A stretch of DNA of 20,546 bases, taken from positions 1-20,546 of the forward strand of contig WLNS01000009.1 of assembly GCA_009699665.1 (NCBI GenBank). Reading direction: 5' to 3'. A program made the translations under genes and the position numbers. This DNA comes from Actinomycetota bacterium (GTDB lineage Bacteria > Actinomycetota > Actinomycetes > Actinomycetales > Microbacteriaceae). This document shows positions 1 through 7,964 of this stretch, piece after piece. Under the pieces are notes generated by a model. It did no database searches, was not told the DNA's origin, and saw nothing but the letters and a program-made list of their open reading frames with translations. Within the stretch, counting starts at the first letter, position 1, and each line of letters opens with the position of its first letter.

Positions 1-423
1 GGTTGCCACCATTTCGTCGCGCAATCGCACAGTAGCCTCATGGGTGCCGACAAACTTGATGGGCGCACCAATTTCGATCTTGCGCTTGTCGATATCGCCG
101 ATTCCCGCTGCCGCCACCGCCTCCGCGATGTGGCCCGTCTTGACAGACCCGAACAGTCGACCATCTCGACCCACCTTGACGGCGAGTTTGATGCTCGTTG
201 CCTCAAGCTTGTCTTTGAGAGACTGGGCCTCTTCGTGGGTCGCAAGTTCGCGAGCAACACGAGCCGAACGAATCTGCTCGACCTGCTTTTCGCCACCGCG
301 CGACCACGCAACGGCGAAACCCTGCGGGATCAGATAATTACGTGCGTAGCCGTTTTTTACGTCGACGACATCGCCGGCCGAACCAAGGCCGGATACCTCA
401 TTGGTCAGAATAAGTTTTGACAT
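1..423 (-). CDS. rplI: 50S ribosomal protein bL9 (C-terminal end cut by window edge)
   Basis: Reading the minus strand from ATG at 423 gives 141 residues with no stop before the window edge, beginning MSKLILTNEVSGLGSAGDVV and continuing VKNGYARNYLIPQGFAV, the hallmark N-domain of bL9. Family members are about 150 residues, so only a few C-terminal residues are missing. bL9 binds 23S rRNA near the L1 stalk through its N-terminal domain; the long helix (around residues 40-75 here) joins it to a C-terminal rRNA-binding domain. It is the last visible gene of rpsF-ssb-rpsR-rplI, 11 nt after rpsR. A strong Shine-Dalgarno lies 5 nt upstream of the ATG and overlaps the rpsR stop codon, which suggests coupled translation. 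Identification is confident. Confidence 0.96.
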   Translation of the reverse strand, partial: MSKLILTNEVSGLGSAGDVVDVKNGYARNYLIPQGFAVAWSRGGEKQVEQIRSARVARELATHEEAQSLKDKLEATSIKLAVKVGRDGRLFGSVKTGHIAEAVAAAGIGDIDKRKIEIGAPIKFVGTHEATVRLRDEMVAT

Positions 424-428
424 GGTGT

Positions 429-436
429 CTCCTCCT
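429..436 (-). promoter_or_regulatory. rplI ribosome binding site overlapping rpsR stop
   Basis: AGGAGGAG on the minus strand sits 5 nt before the rplI ATG and shares its first two bases with the TAG stop of rpsR. It is the strongest Shine-Dalgarno in the operon and fixes the rplI start. Confidence 0.8.
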
Positions 437-698
437 AGCGTCCAGCGCCGGCATAGGGCAGCAGAGCCATCTCGCGAGCATTTTTCACGGCGCGCGCGAT
501 CAAGCGCTGCTCCTGCACGGATACACCCGTGATGCGTCGCGAGCGAATCTTTCCGCGCTCTGAAATGAACTTACGAAGCGTGGCGACGTCCTTGTAATCA
601 ATAACGCCAACACGAATCGCCTTTGCGGGGGCAAGCGCCTTAGCGCCCTTACCTCCGCGGAGTGGCTTGCGACGATCGCCGCTTGACTTTCCAGCCAT
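435..698 (-). CDS. rpsR: 30S ribosomal protein bS18, cysteine-free (zinc-independent) form
   Basis: This 87-residue protein contains the S18 core IDYKDVATLRKFISERGKI and ends KNAREMALLPYAGAGR, both diagnostic. S18 pairs with S6 on the platform of the 30S subunit, which matches rpsF two genes upstream. No cysteine occurs anywhere, so it is the C-minus type that needs no zinc; the segment where zinc-binding S18 proteins carry their cysteines reads ALAPAKAIRVGV. Actinobacteria often have a second S18 elsewhere, and which is zinc-dependent cannot be seen from here. It starts 53 nt after ssb with only a purine-rich (GAGAAAGTAAGAG) ribosome-binding region. Confident. Confidence 0.96.
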   Translation of the reverse strand: MAGKSSGDRRKPLRGGKGAKALAPAKAIRVGVIDYKDVATLRKFISERGKIRSRRITGVSVQEQRLIARAVKNAREMALLPYAGAGR

Positions 699-751
699 TT
701 TTTTCTCTTACTTTCTCTTCGCGGAACGCAACCTGCGCTCCTCAAGGTCTG

Positions 752-1225
752 CTAAAACGGAGTTTCGTCGGCGGGAACGCCGGGAGTTGCCCACGGGTCC
801 GCGCCACCCGAAACGGCGGGTGCCGTTGCCCACGCATCGTCGCCGCCCGTGCGACCCGACGACGCCTGACGCGTCACCGTGGCCTTGGCATAACGCAGTG
901 AGGGGCCAATCTCGTCAACTTCGAGTTCGATAGACGTGCGCTTCTCGCCCTCTTTAGTTTCGTAGGAGCGCTGCTTGAGGCGACCGGTGGCCATGACGCG
1001 CATACCCTTGGTCAGTGTGCCCGCCACGTTTTCTGCGAACTCACGCCACACGCTCGCCCGCAGGAATAGGGCTTCGCCATCTTTCCATTCGCTGCTCGCG
1101 CGATCGAAATTGCGCGGCGTCGATGCGATCGTAAAATTGGCGACCGCTAGGCCGTTCTGCGTGTAACGCAGTTCCGGATCGGCTGTGAGATTTCCCACAA
1201 CAGTGATAATTGTCTCGCCCGCCAT
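752..1225 (-). CDS. ssb: Single-stranded DNA-binding protein
   Basis: The 157-residue product begins MAGETIITVVGNLTADPELR and continues with a typical OB-fold (about residues 1-112, including FLRASVWREFAENVA and RVMATGRLKQRSYE). A low-complexity linker rich in A, G and P follows, and the end ADETPF is the acidic tip that recruits RecO, PriA and other repair and replication proteins. SSB coats single-stranded DNA at forks and gaps as a homotetramer. Its position between rpsF and rpsR is the conserved bacterial arrangement; the 4-nt gap from the rpsF stop indicates co-transcription and probably coupled translation. Length is normal for an actinobacterial SSB. No anomaly seen. Confidence 0.97.
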   Translation of the reverse strand: MAGETIITVVGNLTADPELRYTQNGLAVANFTIASTPRNFDRASSEWKDGEALFLRASVWREFAENVAGTLTKGMRVMATGRLKQRSYETKEGEKRTSIELEVDEIGPSLRYAKATVTRQASSGRTGGDDAWATAPAVSGGADPWATPGVPADETPF

Positions 1226-1229
1226 GGGA

Positions 1230-1601
1230 CTAAACCTTCACCTTGGCCGGTGCTGCAGCCGCCCGAGCGGCTTTGGCCGCGACGCGCACGGCCTCGGCGG
1301 CAACCATGGCGATGCCCTCTTCGGCGCGGAGCACCTTGGTGCGCATCACGGCTTCAGACAGCTTGAGCTGACGATCCAACTCGGCTGTCGATGCCGGGGC
1401 GGCTGTGAAGTTTACGACGGCGTAGATGCCTTCGGCCTTCTTGTCGATTTCGTAGGCCAAACGGCGGCGCCCCCAAATGTCGACGTTTTCAACGGTTCCA
1501 CCGTCATTACGAATCACATTGAGGAACTTCTCCAGGCTGGGAGCAATGGTGCGCTCTTCAACCTCTGGGTCGAGAATGACCATGAGTTCATATTGATGCA
1601 T
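1230..1601 (-). CDS. rpsF: 30S ribosomal protein bS6
   Basis: The 123-residue product starts MHQYELMVILDPEVEERTIA and contains VENVDIWGRRRLAYEIDKKAEGIYAVVNF, the classic bS6 core; S6 forms a dimer with S18 on the small-subunit platform. The C-terminal 30 residues are a flexible alanine/lysine-rich tail (VAAKAARAAAAPAKVKV), as common in actinobacterial S6. It opens the rpsF-ssb-rpsR-rplI operon, 110 nt after the pcnA stop. GAAGGAGG on the minus strand, 10 nt before ATG, is a good ribosome binding site. I could not assign a convincing promoter in the 110-nt upstream gap, so read-through from pcnA is possible. Confidence 0.97.
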   Translation of the reverse strand: MHQYELMVILDPEVEERTIAPSLEKFLNVIRNDGGTVENVDIWGRRRLAYEIDKKAEGIYAVVNFTAAPASTAELDRQLKLSEAVMRTKVLRAEEGIAMVAAEAVRVAAKAARAAAAPAKVKV

Positions 1602-1711
1602 GACTAACCCGCCTCCTTCGGACTAAACGGCTACAGGATTTCTGCAGCAGGAGGGTTGCACATACGCCGCCCACAGGGACCACCTTCGTGGCATGTGAGC
1701 AACAGCCCATG

Positions 1712-3214
1712 CTAACCGGGTTTCGCCGATGGAAGCGAATCGTGCCAACTGCGCAATCGCCGAATGGCCTCCTCCTCGCCCATGGGGCCCTCATCAAGGC
1801 GCAGGTTAAGCAGAAACGCGTAAGCCTCGCCCACCCGGCGCCCCGGCGGAATATCAAGAATCGCCATGATTTGTTCGCCGTCAAGTTCGGGTCGCACCGA
1901 ATCAAGCTGCTCTTGCGCGGCAAGTTCAGCGATGCGTCGCTCAAGGTCATCGTAGGCGTGTGCCAAGCGGTCGGCTTTTCGCTTGTTTCGCGTCGTCACA
2001 TCGGCCCGCGTCAGAATGTGCAAACGCTCGAGTTGATCTCCCGCGTCGCGAACATAACGACGAACGGCGGAGTCGCTCCAGGCTGCCTCGGAGTAGCCAA
2101 AGAAGCGCAAGTGCAGTTCGATCAACCGGGCAACCTGAGTCGTGGTTTCCTTATCGAAGCGCAGGGCACGGAGTCGCTTGACGGCCAGTTTTGAGCCCAC
2201 CATGTCGTGATGGTGAAAGGTCACGGCCCCACCAGCCTCCAATCGCCGCGTGTCGGGTTTGCCAATGTCATGAAGGAGGGCGGCCAGTCGAAGCGTGACG
2301 TCGGCCGGCTGCCCAGGATGGCGAGCTTGCTCCAGCTCAATCGCCTGAGTCATCACCGTCAGGCTGTGTTCGTAAACATCCTTGTGGTGGTGATGCTCGT
2401 CAACCTCGAGTCGTAAGGCCGCCACCTCGGGCAACACGTAACCGGCGATGCCCGTGCGCACCAGCAGCCGAATTCCCGCTTCGGGAGATGCTGCGCTCAG
2501 GAGTTTTACCAACTCGTCATTTACGCGCTCTGCCGAAATGCGCGTAATCGCTTCAGCCATCTCTGTCATGGCCCACTCGGCGTGGTCGTCCAGGTCAAAT
2601 CCCAATTGAGCAACAAAGCGAGCGGCTCGCATCATTCGCAGAGGGTCGTCGCCAAAAGAAACCTCCGCCGGAGCGGGCGTAACAAGACGTCCGCGCAGCA
2701 GGTCTTCGATTCCGCCATAAGGGTCGACGAGTGTCAGCTCGGGAAGTTTGACCGCGAGCGCGTTGACGGTGAAGTCTCGGCGTCGCAGATCCGCTTCGAT
2801 GGAATCTCCGAAGTGCACCTCGGGCTTGCGCGTGGCGCCGTCATAATCATCACTGCGATACGTCGTAATCTCGATCTTTTCGCCCAGCACCTGCGCGCCG
2901 ATCGTGCCGAAATCACGGCCGATGTCCCAAACGGCCTCCGCTAACGGTTCGACAATTTTGAGGATCGTGTCCGGGCGGGCCGACGTCGTAAAGTCAAGGT
3001 CGTTGACTCCCCGGCCAATAAATGCGTCACGAACGGGCCCTCCAACAAGCGCCAGCTCTTCTCCCGCACGTGAAAAGGCATGGGAAAGTTTTTGGACCAC
3101 GGCGGACTCGCTGAGATCTCGCAAGACCTGAAGAGCCTCCGCTGCGCTGTGCACACAGGCGATTCTATGGGGCACTTCCCCGCCATCGACTCGCCCTCGC
3201 TTAGAATTGCCCAC
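1712..3214 (-). CDS. pcnA: CCA tRNA nucleotidyltransferase (class II poly(A) polymerase family) with HD domain
   Basis: This enzyme adds or repairs the 3' CCA of tRNAs from CTP and ATP. In the 500-residue reading, the nucleotidyltransferase head has GGPVRD (58-63), the metal-binding DLD (72-74) and RRRDFTVNA (144-152). The neck carries DDPLRMMRAARF (189-200). The C-terminal half holds an HD phosphohydrolase domain with HHHHKDVYEHS (274-284) and HDIGKP (315-320), as in actinobacterial members. The start is uncertain: GTG at 3214 has AGAGGGA 11 nt upstream on the minus strand, but gives a longer N-terminus than usual; in-frame GTG at 3175 or 3154 or TTG at 3121 would also leave the catalytic head intact. 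It is divergent from the DUF6049 gene, the start codons abutting. Its place beside murJ and trxBA is conserved in actinobacteria. Confidence 0.93.
   Translation of the reverse strand: MGNSKRGRVDGGEVPHRIACVHSAAEALQVLRDLSESAVVQKLSHAFSRAGEELALVGGPVRDAFIGRGVNDLDFTTSARPDTILKIVEPLAEAVWDIGRDFGTIGAQVLGEKIEITTYRSDDYDGATRKPEVHFGDSIEADLRRRDFTVNALAVKLPELTLVDPYGGIEDLLRGRLVTPAPAEVSFGDDPLRMMRAARFVAQLGFDLDDHAEWAMTEMAEAITRISAERVNDELVKLLSAASPEAGIRLLVRTGIAGYVLPEVAALRLEVDEHHHHKDVYEHSLTVMTQAIELEQARHPGQPADVTLRLAALLHDIGKPDTRRLEAGGAVTFHHHDMVGSKLAVKRLRALRFDKETTTQVARLIELHLRFFGYSEAAWSDSAVRRYVRDAGDQLERLHILTRADVTTRNKRKADRLAHAYDDLERRIAELAAQEQLDSVRPELDGEQIMAILDIPPGRRVGEAYAFLLNLRLDEGPMGEEEAIRRLRSWHDSLPSAKPG
3202..3207 (+). 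promoter_or_regulatory. Candidate -10 box for leaderless transcription of the DUF6049 gene
   Basis: TAGAAT (TANNNT form) ends 7 nt before ATG 3215, which puts the expected transcription start on the A of the start codon. No Shine-Dalgarno precedes this ATG, consistent with a leaderless mRNA. No good -35 hexamer is visible. The assignment is inference from spacing. Confidence 0.42.
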
Positions 3215-5266
3215 ATGCGAGCCGGTCCCTCTGAATCTCGTGGGCGCAAAAGCTATTTCGCCAAAATTGCCGCTGTCTCGCTGATTGCTAGCCTGCTCGT
3301 GGTGATTTCGGGCGCAATCGTGACCCCGACAGAGGCGGCGCTGATGGATGGTGTCGCGGTCAGTTCGTCGTTTTCACGTTCCGGTGTGCTCACGCCGGGC
3401 GTGCCCGCGACCGTCACGATTCTCGTCGCAAACGACTCGCCGCAAGACCTAGCACCAGCCACCGTCTCTGTTACCGCGATCGATGAGCCCGTGTCGACGC
3501 TGGCCGAGCTTGACGCCTGGTTGACGTCGACGGCCGGCGCTCGAGGGAACGAAATCGGAACCGCAGATCTGGCAGCCACCCAACAAGGTGAGGTCTCAGC
3601 CATTTCGGTCAATCTCGACGCAAGCACGAGCGGCTGGGATTCTTCCTGGGGGCCGCGCGCCCTTCTCATCACGGTCGACACGGGGCAAGGGGTGATCGCC
3701 CGCGAACACGCGGCCGTGCTCTATGAGGGCGGAGCCGCTCCCGGTGTCGCGCGATTGGCCGTCGTCGTTCCCGTCGTCGTTCCCTATTCGACCGATCCCG
3801 TGTTCTCGGCCGACACTCTCACGACTCTCATCGCCCCTACCGGCGACCTCGGCCGGTTGGCCCACGCTACGCAAGGAACGACGGCGACCCTTGCCATTGA
3901 CCCACGGATTCCTGTCTCGGTGCTGGCGAATGGCCCGCAGGTCGCCGGGGCAGAAACCTGGTGGGACCGCTGGGTTTCGCAGCACACCGGTTCGTTTCTT
4001 TTGGCCTACGGGGACGCCGACCTGGCCGGCCAGGTCGAGGCCGGTGCAACAGCCTTGCTCGACCCCGGATATCGCGATGCATCGACCCCTGTCGAGGCGG
4101 CCCTGGCGAGCGTATTTCGCGCCGATAGTGCCGCGGCAACTCCAGCGCCCCCGACTTCTGCCCCGCCGACTCCGACCACACTGACCTGGAGTCCCGCGAT
4201 GAGGTCGATGGCTTGGCCCGCCGCAAATTCAGTTTCGGCAGAGGTCATGCCGGTGCTCACGAGCTCCGGTTACACGTCAGCGCTCTTGTCGTCGGCAAAC
4301 GTGAGTGACGGTCTCGGGGCCCTGGCTTCGGTTCGTATCGGAAACATGCCGGGGCTGGTCAGCAACGACGCGATTAGTGCGGCACTCGTTCATGCCTCCG
4401 CGGCGGCAACCGACGACGAGTGGGGCACCGCCATGAATACCGCGCTTGTCAGGCTGGCGACCTATGCGCTGGACCCGGAATCACAGCACGCGACGATTGC
4501 CACACTCAGTCGGAGCGCGACCGCTGACACCACCGGGCGCTTGGCCCAAACCCTGTCGGCCATTGCCGCCGTGCCCTGGCTCTCGGCACAAGGCCTCACT
4601 GAAATCTCCAGCATTCCCGCACGGGACGCGTCCCTCGTGTCGCGGTCCGAGCCTGCCGATCGCCTTACCGATATTTCTCGACTCCTGAAGAAAAGCGCCG
4701 ATGTGGCGGAGTTTGCCACCATTGCCGAGACTCCCGAATTGGTGACGCATCCGGAGACGCGGCGCGTGATGTCAACCCTTGGCGTCGGTTGGATCACCAA
4801 CAGCGACTGGCCCCGGGCCGTCAACGCAACTCTGGGACAACTGGCGAGCACCCTGGGTAGTGTGCGCGTCGCGACCGATAGCGACATCAACATGATCGGG
4901 TCGAGCGCCACCCTCCCGCTCTCAATCGAAAATGGCCTCGACACGCCCGTTACCGTCGTGGTCACTGCGGCTCCGCGAAATAGCAAGCTCGTGATTACCT
5001 CACCGGTCGTGGTCAAGGTCGAGTCACGAGCCCAGGCGGTTGCCCGTTTCTCGGCCGAGGCGCGCGTCAGCAATGGGTCTGTTCTGGTCGATACCTGGCT
5101 TGCCACCGCATCCGGTCAGCCCATCGGCACCCAGCGCGTCATTACCATCAATGTTCATGCGGATTGGGAGACCGCCGGTCTCGTTTCATTGGCCATCGTC
5201 TTTGTTGGACTCGTCGTCGCGGGAATCTTGAGAACGCGCCGCCGTAAGAAAATGCAGGGTTCTTAG
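3215..5266 (+). CDS. DUF6049-type exported membrane-anchored protein next to MurJ
   Basis: The 683-residue product begins MRAGPSESRGRKSYFAK, followed by a hydrophobic signal segment (about 17-40, ending near TPTEAA). It ends with one membrane helix (GLVSLAIVFVGLVVAGIL) and a basic tail (RTRRRKKMQGS), so most of it should be extracytoplasmic and anchored at the C-terminus. Length, topology and position match the actinobacterial family between pcnA and murJ (Rv3909-like, DUF6049). An N-terminal Ig-like segment (around 45-125) and a C-terminal one before the anchor (LPLSIENGLDTPVTVVV) are suggested by sequence texture. The function is not established; synteny with murJ implies a cell-envelope role. 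I chose ATG 3215 over an in-frame ATG at 3080 that would overlap pcnA and bury the signal sequence. The stop directly abuts the murJ ATG, so the two are coupled. Confidence 0.82.
   Translation: MRAGPSESRGRKSYFAKIAAVSLIASLLVVISGAIVTPTEAALMDGVAVSSSFSRSGVLTPGVPATVTILVANDSPQDLAPATVSVTAIDEPVSTLAELDAWLTSTAGARGNEIGTADLAATQQGEVSAISVNLDASTSGWDSSWGPRALLITVDTGQGVIAREHAAVLYEGGAAPGVARLAVVVPVVVPYSTDPVFSADTLTTLIAPTGDLGRLAHATQGTTATLAIDPRIPVSVLANGPQVAGAETWWDRWVSQHTGSFLLAYGDADLAGQVEAGATALLDPGYRDASTPVEAALASVFRADSAAATPAPPTSAPPTPTTLTWSPAMRSMAWPAANSVSAEVMPVLTSSGYTSALLSSANVSDGLGALASVRIGNMPGLVSNDAISAALVHASAAATDDEWGTAMNTALVRLATYALDPESQHATIATLSRSATADTTGRLAQTLSAIAAVPWLSAQGLTEISSIPARDASLVSRSEPADRLTDISRLLKKSADVAEFATIAETPELVTHPETRRVMSTLGVGWITNSDWPRAVNATLGQLASTLGSVRVATDSDINMIGSSATLPLSIENGLDTPVTVVVTAAPRNSKLVITSPVVVKVESRAQAVARFSAEARVSNGSVLVDTWLATASGQPIGTQRVITINVHADWETAGLVSLAIVFVGLVVAGILRTRRRKKMQGS
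3761..3784 (+). repeat. Perfect 12-bp tandem duplication
   Basis: GTCGTCGTTCCC occurs twice back to back in frame, encoding VVVPVVVP in the DUF6049 protein. Probably a slippage duplication; low functional expectation. Confidence 0.7.
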
Positions 5267-6883
5267 ATGAGCTCCTCCGGAATTGGTCGCGCTAGTTTGT
5301 TCCTTGCTTCGGGAACAGTCGTCTCACGTGCCCTCGGCTTTGTTCGAGCCATCATTTTGGCTCAAGCCCTGGGCGTGGTCGCCAGCGCGGGGGCGGACGC
5401 ATTCGCGGTAGCCAATCAGCTTCCGAATGCGATTTACGCCATTGTGGCTGGCGGGGTGCTCTCGGCAACGCTCGTTCCCGCGATAGTTCGGTCCACGGTG
5501 CACAATGACGGCGGTGTGGCCTACATCAACAAACTGGTGACCATCGCGCTCGTCGTCATGACCTCAACGGCACTCGCGGCCACCCTGCTCGCCCCGTTCC
5601 TCGTGCACCTGTATGCGACGTCTTGGACCGCGGATCAGTTGGCCCTCGCAACGGCGTTCGCCTACTGGTGTCTGCCCCAGATTTTCTTTTATGGTCTCTA
5701 TGCCCTTCTCGGCGAAATTCTCAACGGTCGCGGCTCTTTTGGTCCGTTTACCTGGGCGCCGGCGGCGAACAACATCATTGGCATCGTGGGGCTTTCCCTC
5801 TTTATTGCCCTATTCGGCGCGGACTCTGCCGGCGAGCGCGGGGTCTCTCAGTGGAGCCCGACGATGGTGTCACTTCTGGCCGGCACAGCCACCGTGGGAG
5901 TCGCCGTTCAGGCCCTTCTGCTGACGTTATTTTGGCGGCGCATCGGGTTGAAATATCGGCCAGACTTTCGATGGCGCGGAGTTGGTCTGAAAGACACCGG
6001 AAAGATGGCGGGCTGGACCCTCGCCATGATTCTCGCTATTCAAATCGAGGGCGTCATTGAAATTAACGTCGCCGGCATCGCGTCGGGCGCCTATGCCTCG
6101 GTTTTCACACTGCAGAGCGCCTGGCTCATCTTTATGCTGCCGCACTCGATTATTGCCGTGTCACTCGGCACCGCCTACTACACCCGAATGAGTACCCACG
6201 CAGCAGCTCAAAAACTCGACCTCGTCGCTGCCGATACCAGCGAGTCCCTGAGACGCATCGGTTACTTCATGTCGTGGGCAGCCGCCGGGCTTATCGGTGT
6301 CGCCCTGCCCTTCACCACCTTATTCACGCACACGTCGCAAGGAATCTGGGACATGGGCTGGATTCTCACAGTCTTTGCGATTGGTTTGCCCGCCTTCAGC
6401 GGCGTGTTTATTTTACAGCGCGTACTTTTCGCGCTCAACGATGGGCGCCTGGCGTTTGTGGTCACAATGTGGCAGCCGGTGCTTCTCAGTGGTCTCATGA
6501 TTGGCTGTGCGTTCTTGCCACCCAGCGTGATAGCTCTCGGAATTGCCGCCTCAGTTTCTCTCGTCTCTCTCGGCTGGGTCGGCTTTGGCGCCATCCTGGT
6601 GAGACGGCGACTCGGGGTTGCCTCGCTGCACGTCGCCGGCAGCCTCTATACCGCCGGAGCATTCGGTATCTTTTCGGCGGGCGTTGGCATGGGCGTAGCC
6701 TGGCTGCTGGGCGCCTACCACCCTTCGGGGTGGGCCGTGAGTAACATCGGGTTTGCCGTCATCTCAATGGTCGCCATCGGTGCCGCGGTCACGGTGACAT
6801 TTATCGGCCTGATGCGCGCCTTCAGAATTCCCGAATTATTCGCCCTCGGCACGCTCGTGCGTCGGCGTTCGCGGAATAAGTAG
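5267..6883 (+). CDS. murJ: Lipid II flippase MurJ (MviN), short form without pseudokinase
   Basis: The 538-residue protein is almost entirely hydrophobic helices (about 14) and begins GIGRASLFLASGTVVSRALGF, typical of the MurJ/MviN branch of the MOP exporter superfamily. VANQLPNAIYAIVAGGVLSATLVPAI and the GEILNGRGSFGPFTWAPAANNI segment are further family hallmarks. MurJ moves lipid-linked peptidoglycan precursor across the cytoplasmic membrane. Some actinobacteria (mycobacteria) have a long version with a C-terminal pseudokinase and extracellular domain; here the protein stops after the membrane domain with a short basic tail RRRSRNK. The ATG directly follows the stop of the DUF6049 gene, with CAGGG 8 nt before it, so the pair is an operon. 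A thiol-stress promoter for trxB starts inside the last codons. Confidence 0.95.
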   Translation: MSSSGIGRASLFLASGTVVSRALGFVRAIILAQALGVVASAGADAFAVANQLPNAIYAIVAGGVLSATLVPAIVRSTVHNDGGVAYINKLVTIALVVMTSTALAATLLAPFLVHLYATSWTADQLALATAFAYWCLPQIFFYGLYALLGEILNGRGSFGPFTWAPAANNIIGIVGLSLFIALFGADSAGERGVSQWSPTMVSLLAGTATVGVAVQALLLTLFWRRIGLKYRPDFRWRGVGLKDTGKMAGWTLAMILAIQIEGVIEINVAGIASGAYASVFTLQSAWLIFMLPHSIIAVSLGTAYYTRMSTHAAAQKLDLVAADTSESLRRIGYFMSWAAAGLIGVALPFTTLFTHTSQGIWDMGWILTVFAIGLPAFSGVFILQRVLFALNDGRLAFVVTMWQPVLLSGLMIGCAFLPPSVIALGIAASVSLVSLGWVGFGAILVRRRLGVASLHVAGSLYTAGAFGIFSAGVGMGVAWLLGAYHPSGWAVSNIGFAVISMVAIGAAVTVTFIGLMRAFRIPELFALGTLVRRRSRNK

Positions 6884-6898
6884 ACCGTAGAATTGGTT
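6873..6898 (+). promoter_or_regulatory. SigR/SigH-type (thiol stress) promoter of trxB-trxA
   Basis: GGAAT at 6873-6877 and GTT at 6896-6898 are separated by exactly 18 nt, matching the GGAAT-N18-GTT consensus of the actinobacterial ECF factors SigR (Streptomyces) and SigH (mycobacteria), for which the thioredoxin system is a known target. The -35 lies inside the last sense codons of murJ. The expected start is about 6904-6906, giving a leader near 60 nt. A TAGAAT at 6888-6893 could be an overlapping housekeeping -10. Assignment to a sigma factor is inference. Confidence 0.62.
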
Positions 6899-6911
6899 CA
6901 CACCTGTGAAC
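6896..6911. repeat. Inverted repeat on the trxB promoter (possible operator)
   Basis: GTTCACA-CC-TGTGAAC is a perfect 7-bp inverted repeat with a 2-bp centre. It begins on the -10 GTT of the SigR-type promoter and covers the expected transcription start, the usual position of a repressor site. No regulator can be named from the sequence. Confidence 0.5.
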
Positions 6912-6964
6912 GCACCCCGGCAATTGACCGGATGACGTGCGCTGAGGTGAGGTAAGGAACTATC

Positions 6965-7921
6965 GTGCGACAGGTCATCATTATCGGCTCGGGCCCCGCG
7001 GGCTACACGGCAGCCATTTATGTCGCGCGCGCAAATCTTTCTCCACTCGTCATTGCCAGTTCCGTCGAAGCCGGCGGAGAGCTGATGAACACGACGGATG
7101 TCGAAAACTTCCCGGGTTTTCCCGAAGGAATCATGGGCCCCGACCTGATGCAGCGCATGCGCGAGCAGGCGGAAAGGTTTGGCGCCGAGGTATTGCTCGA
7201 TGATGTCACGAGCTTGGAGCTGTCCGGTGATGTCAAGCGCGTGACCGTGGGCTCGGGTGAGACCTTTCAGGCCTTAGCGGTAATTTTTGCTACCGGATCG
7301 GCCTACCGAAAACTGGGCCTTCCGGATGAGGACCGCCTGAGCGGCCACGGCGTCTCGTGGTGTGCTACGTGCGACGGCTTCTTTTTTCGAGAGAAGACGA
7401 TTGCCGTGGTGGGGGGCGGGGACTCGGCCATGGAGGAAGCCACCTTTCTCACGCGCTTCGCCACGAAGGTTTACGTCATCCACCGCAAGGACTCGCTGCG
7501 GGCGTCGAAAATCATGCAGGAGCGTGCGTTCAACAATCCAAAGATTGAATTCGTCTGGAACTCATCGGTCACCGCCCTCAACGGAGAGAGCAACCTTGAA
7601 TCCGTTGGCCTTATTGATACGGTGACTGGCGAAACGAGAACGCTCGATCTTGACGGGCTGTTTATCGCTATCGGAAACGACCCCCGCACCCACTTGGTGC
7701 ACAATCAGTTAGCGCTCACGAGCGAAGGAACGGTTGAGGTTGAGGGGCGGTCGTCGCGAACATCCGTCACCGGAGTTTTTGCCGCTGGTGATGTCATCGA
7801 TCCGACCTACCGTCAAGCCGTAACGGCAGCCGGAAGCGGCACGGTCGCCGCCCTGGACGCCGAACACTACCTGTCGGCCTTGCCCGCTTCGTTAGTGGCG
7901 AGCGCCAATTCGTCGAGCTAG
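6965..7921 (+). CDS. trxB: Thioredoxin-disulfide reductase
   Basis: The enzyme transfers electrons from NADPH through FAD to thioredoxin. The 318-residue product has the FAD Rossmann motif GSGPAG (8-13), the redox-active CATC (133-136), the NADPH-binding GGGDSA (150-155), HRKDSLRAS for the 2'-phosphate, and the closing FAD motif AAGDVIDPTYRQAVTAAGSG. Length is normal for the low-molecular-weight class. The start is GTG at 6965, preceded by AAGGA at 6954-6958. It is followed after 43 nt by trxA, its substrate, so the pair is an operon. A GGAAT-N18-GTT promoter and an inverted repeat lie upstream. The C-terminal tail PASLVASANSSS is short and probably disordered. Confidence 0.97.
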   Translation: MRQVIIIGSGPAGYTAAIYVARANLSPLVIASSVEAGGELMNTTDVENFPGFPEGIMGPDLMQRMREQAERFGAEVLLDDVTSLELSGDVKRVTVGSGETFQALAVIFATGSAYRKLGLPDEDRLSGHGVSWCATCDGFFFREKTIAVVGGGDSAMEEATFLTRFATKVYVIHRKDSLRASKIMQERAFNNPKIEFVWNSSVTALNGESNLESVGLIDTVTGETRTLDLDGLFIAIGNDPRTHLVHNQLALTSEGTVEVEGRSSRTSVTGVFAAGDVIDPTYRQAVTAAGSGTVAALDAEHYLSALPASLVASANSSS

Positions 7922-7964
7922 TTCGCAACGCCCCATACAAACCACACCCACAAAGGAGAAACCC

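Noticed and set aside
1602..1711. S6:S18-binding mRNA leader or a promoter before rpsF
   Set aside because: I could not find a convincing CCG-bulge hairpin or paired -35/-10; a covariance-model search would be needed.
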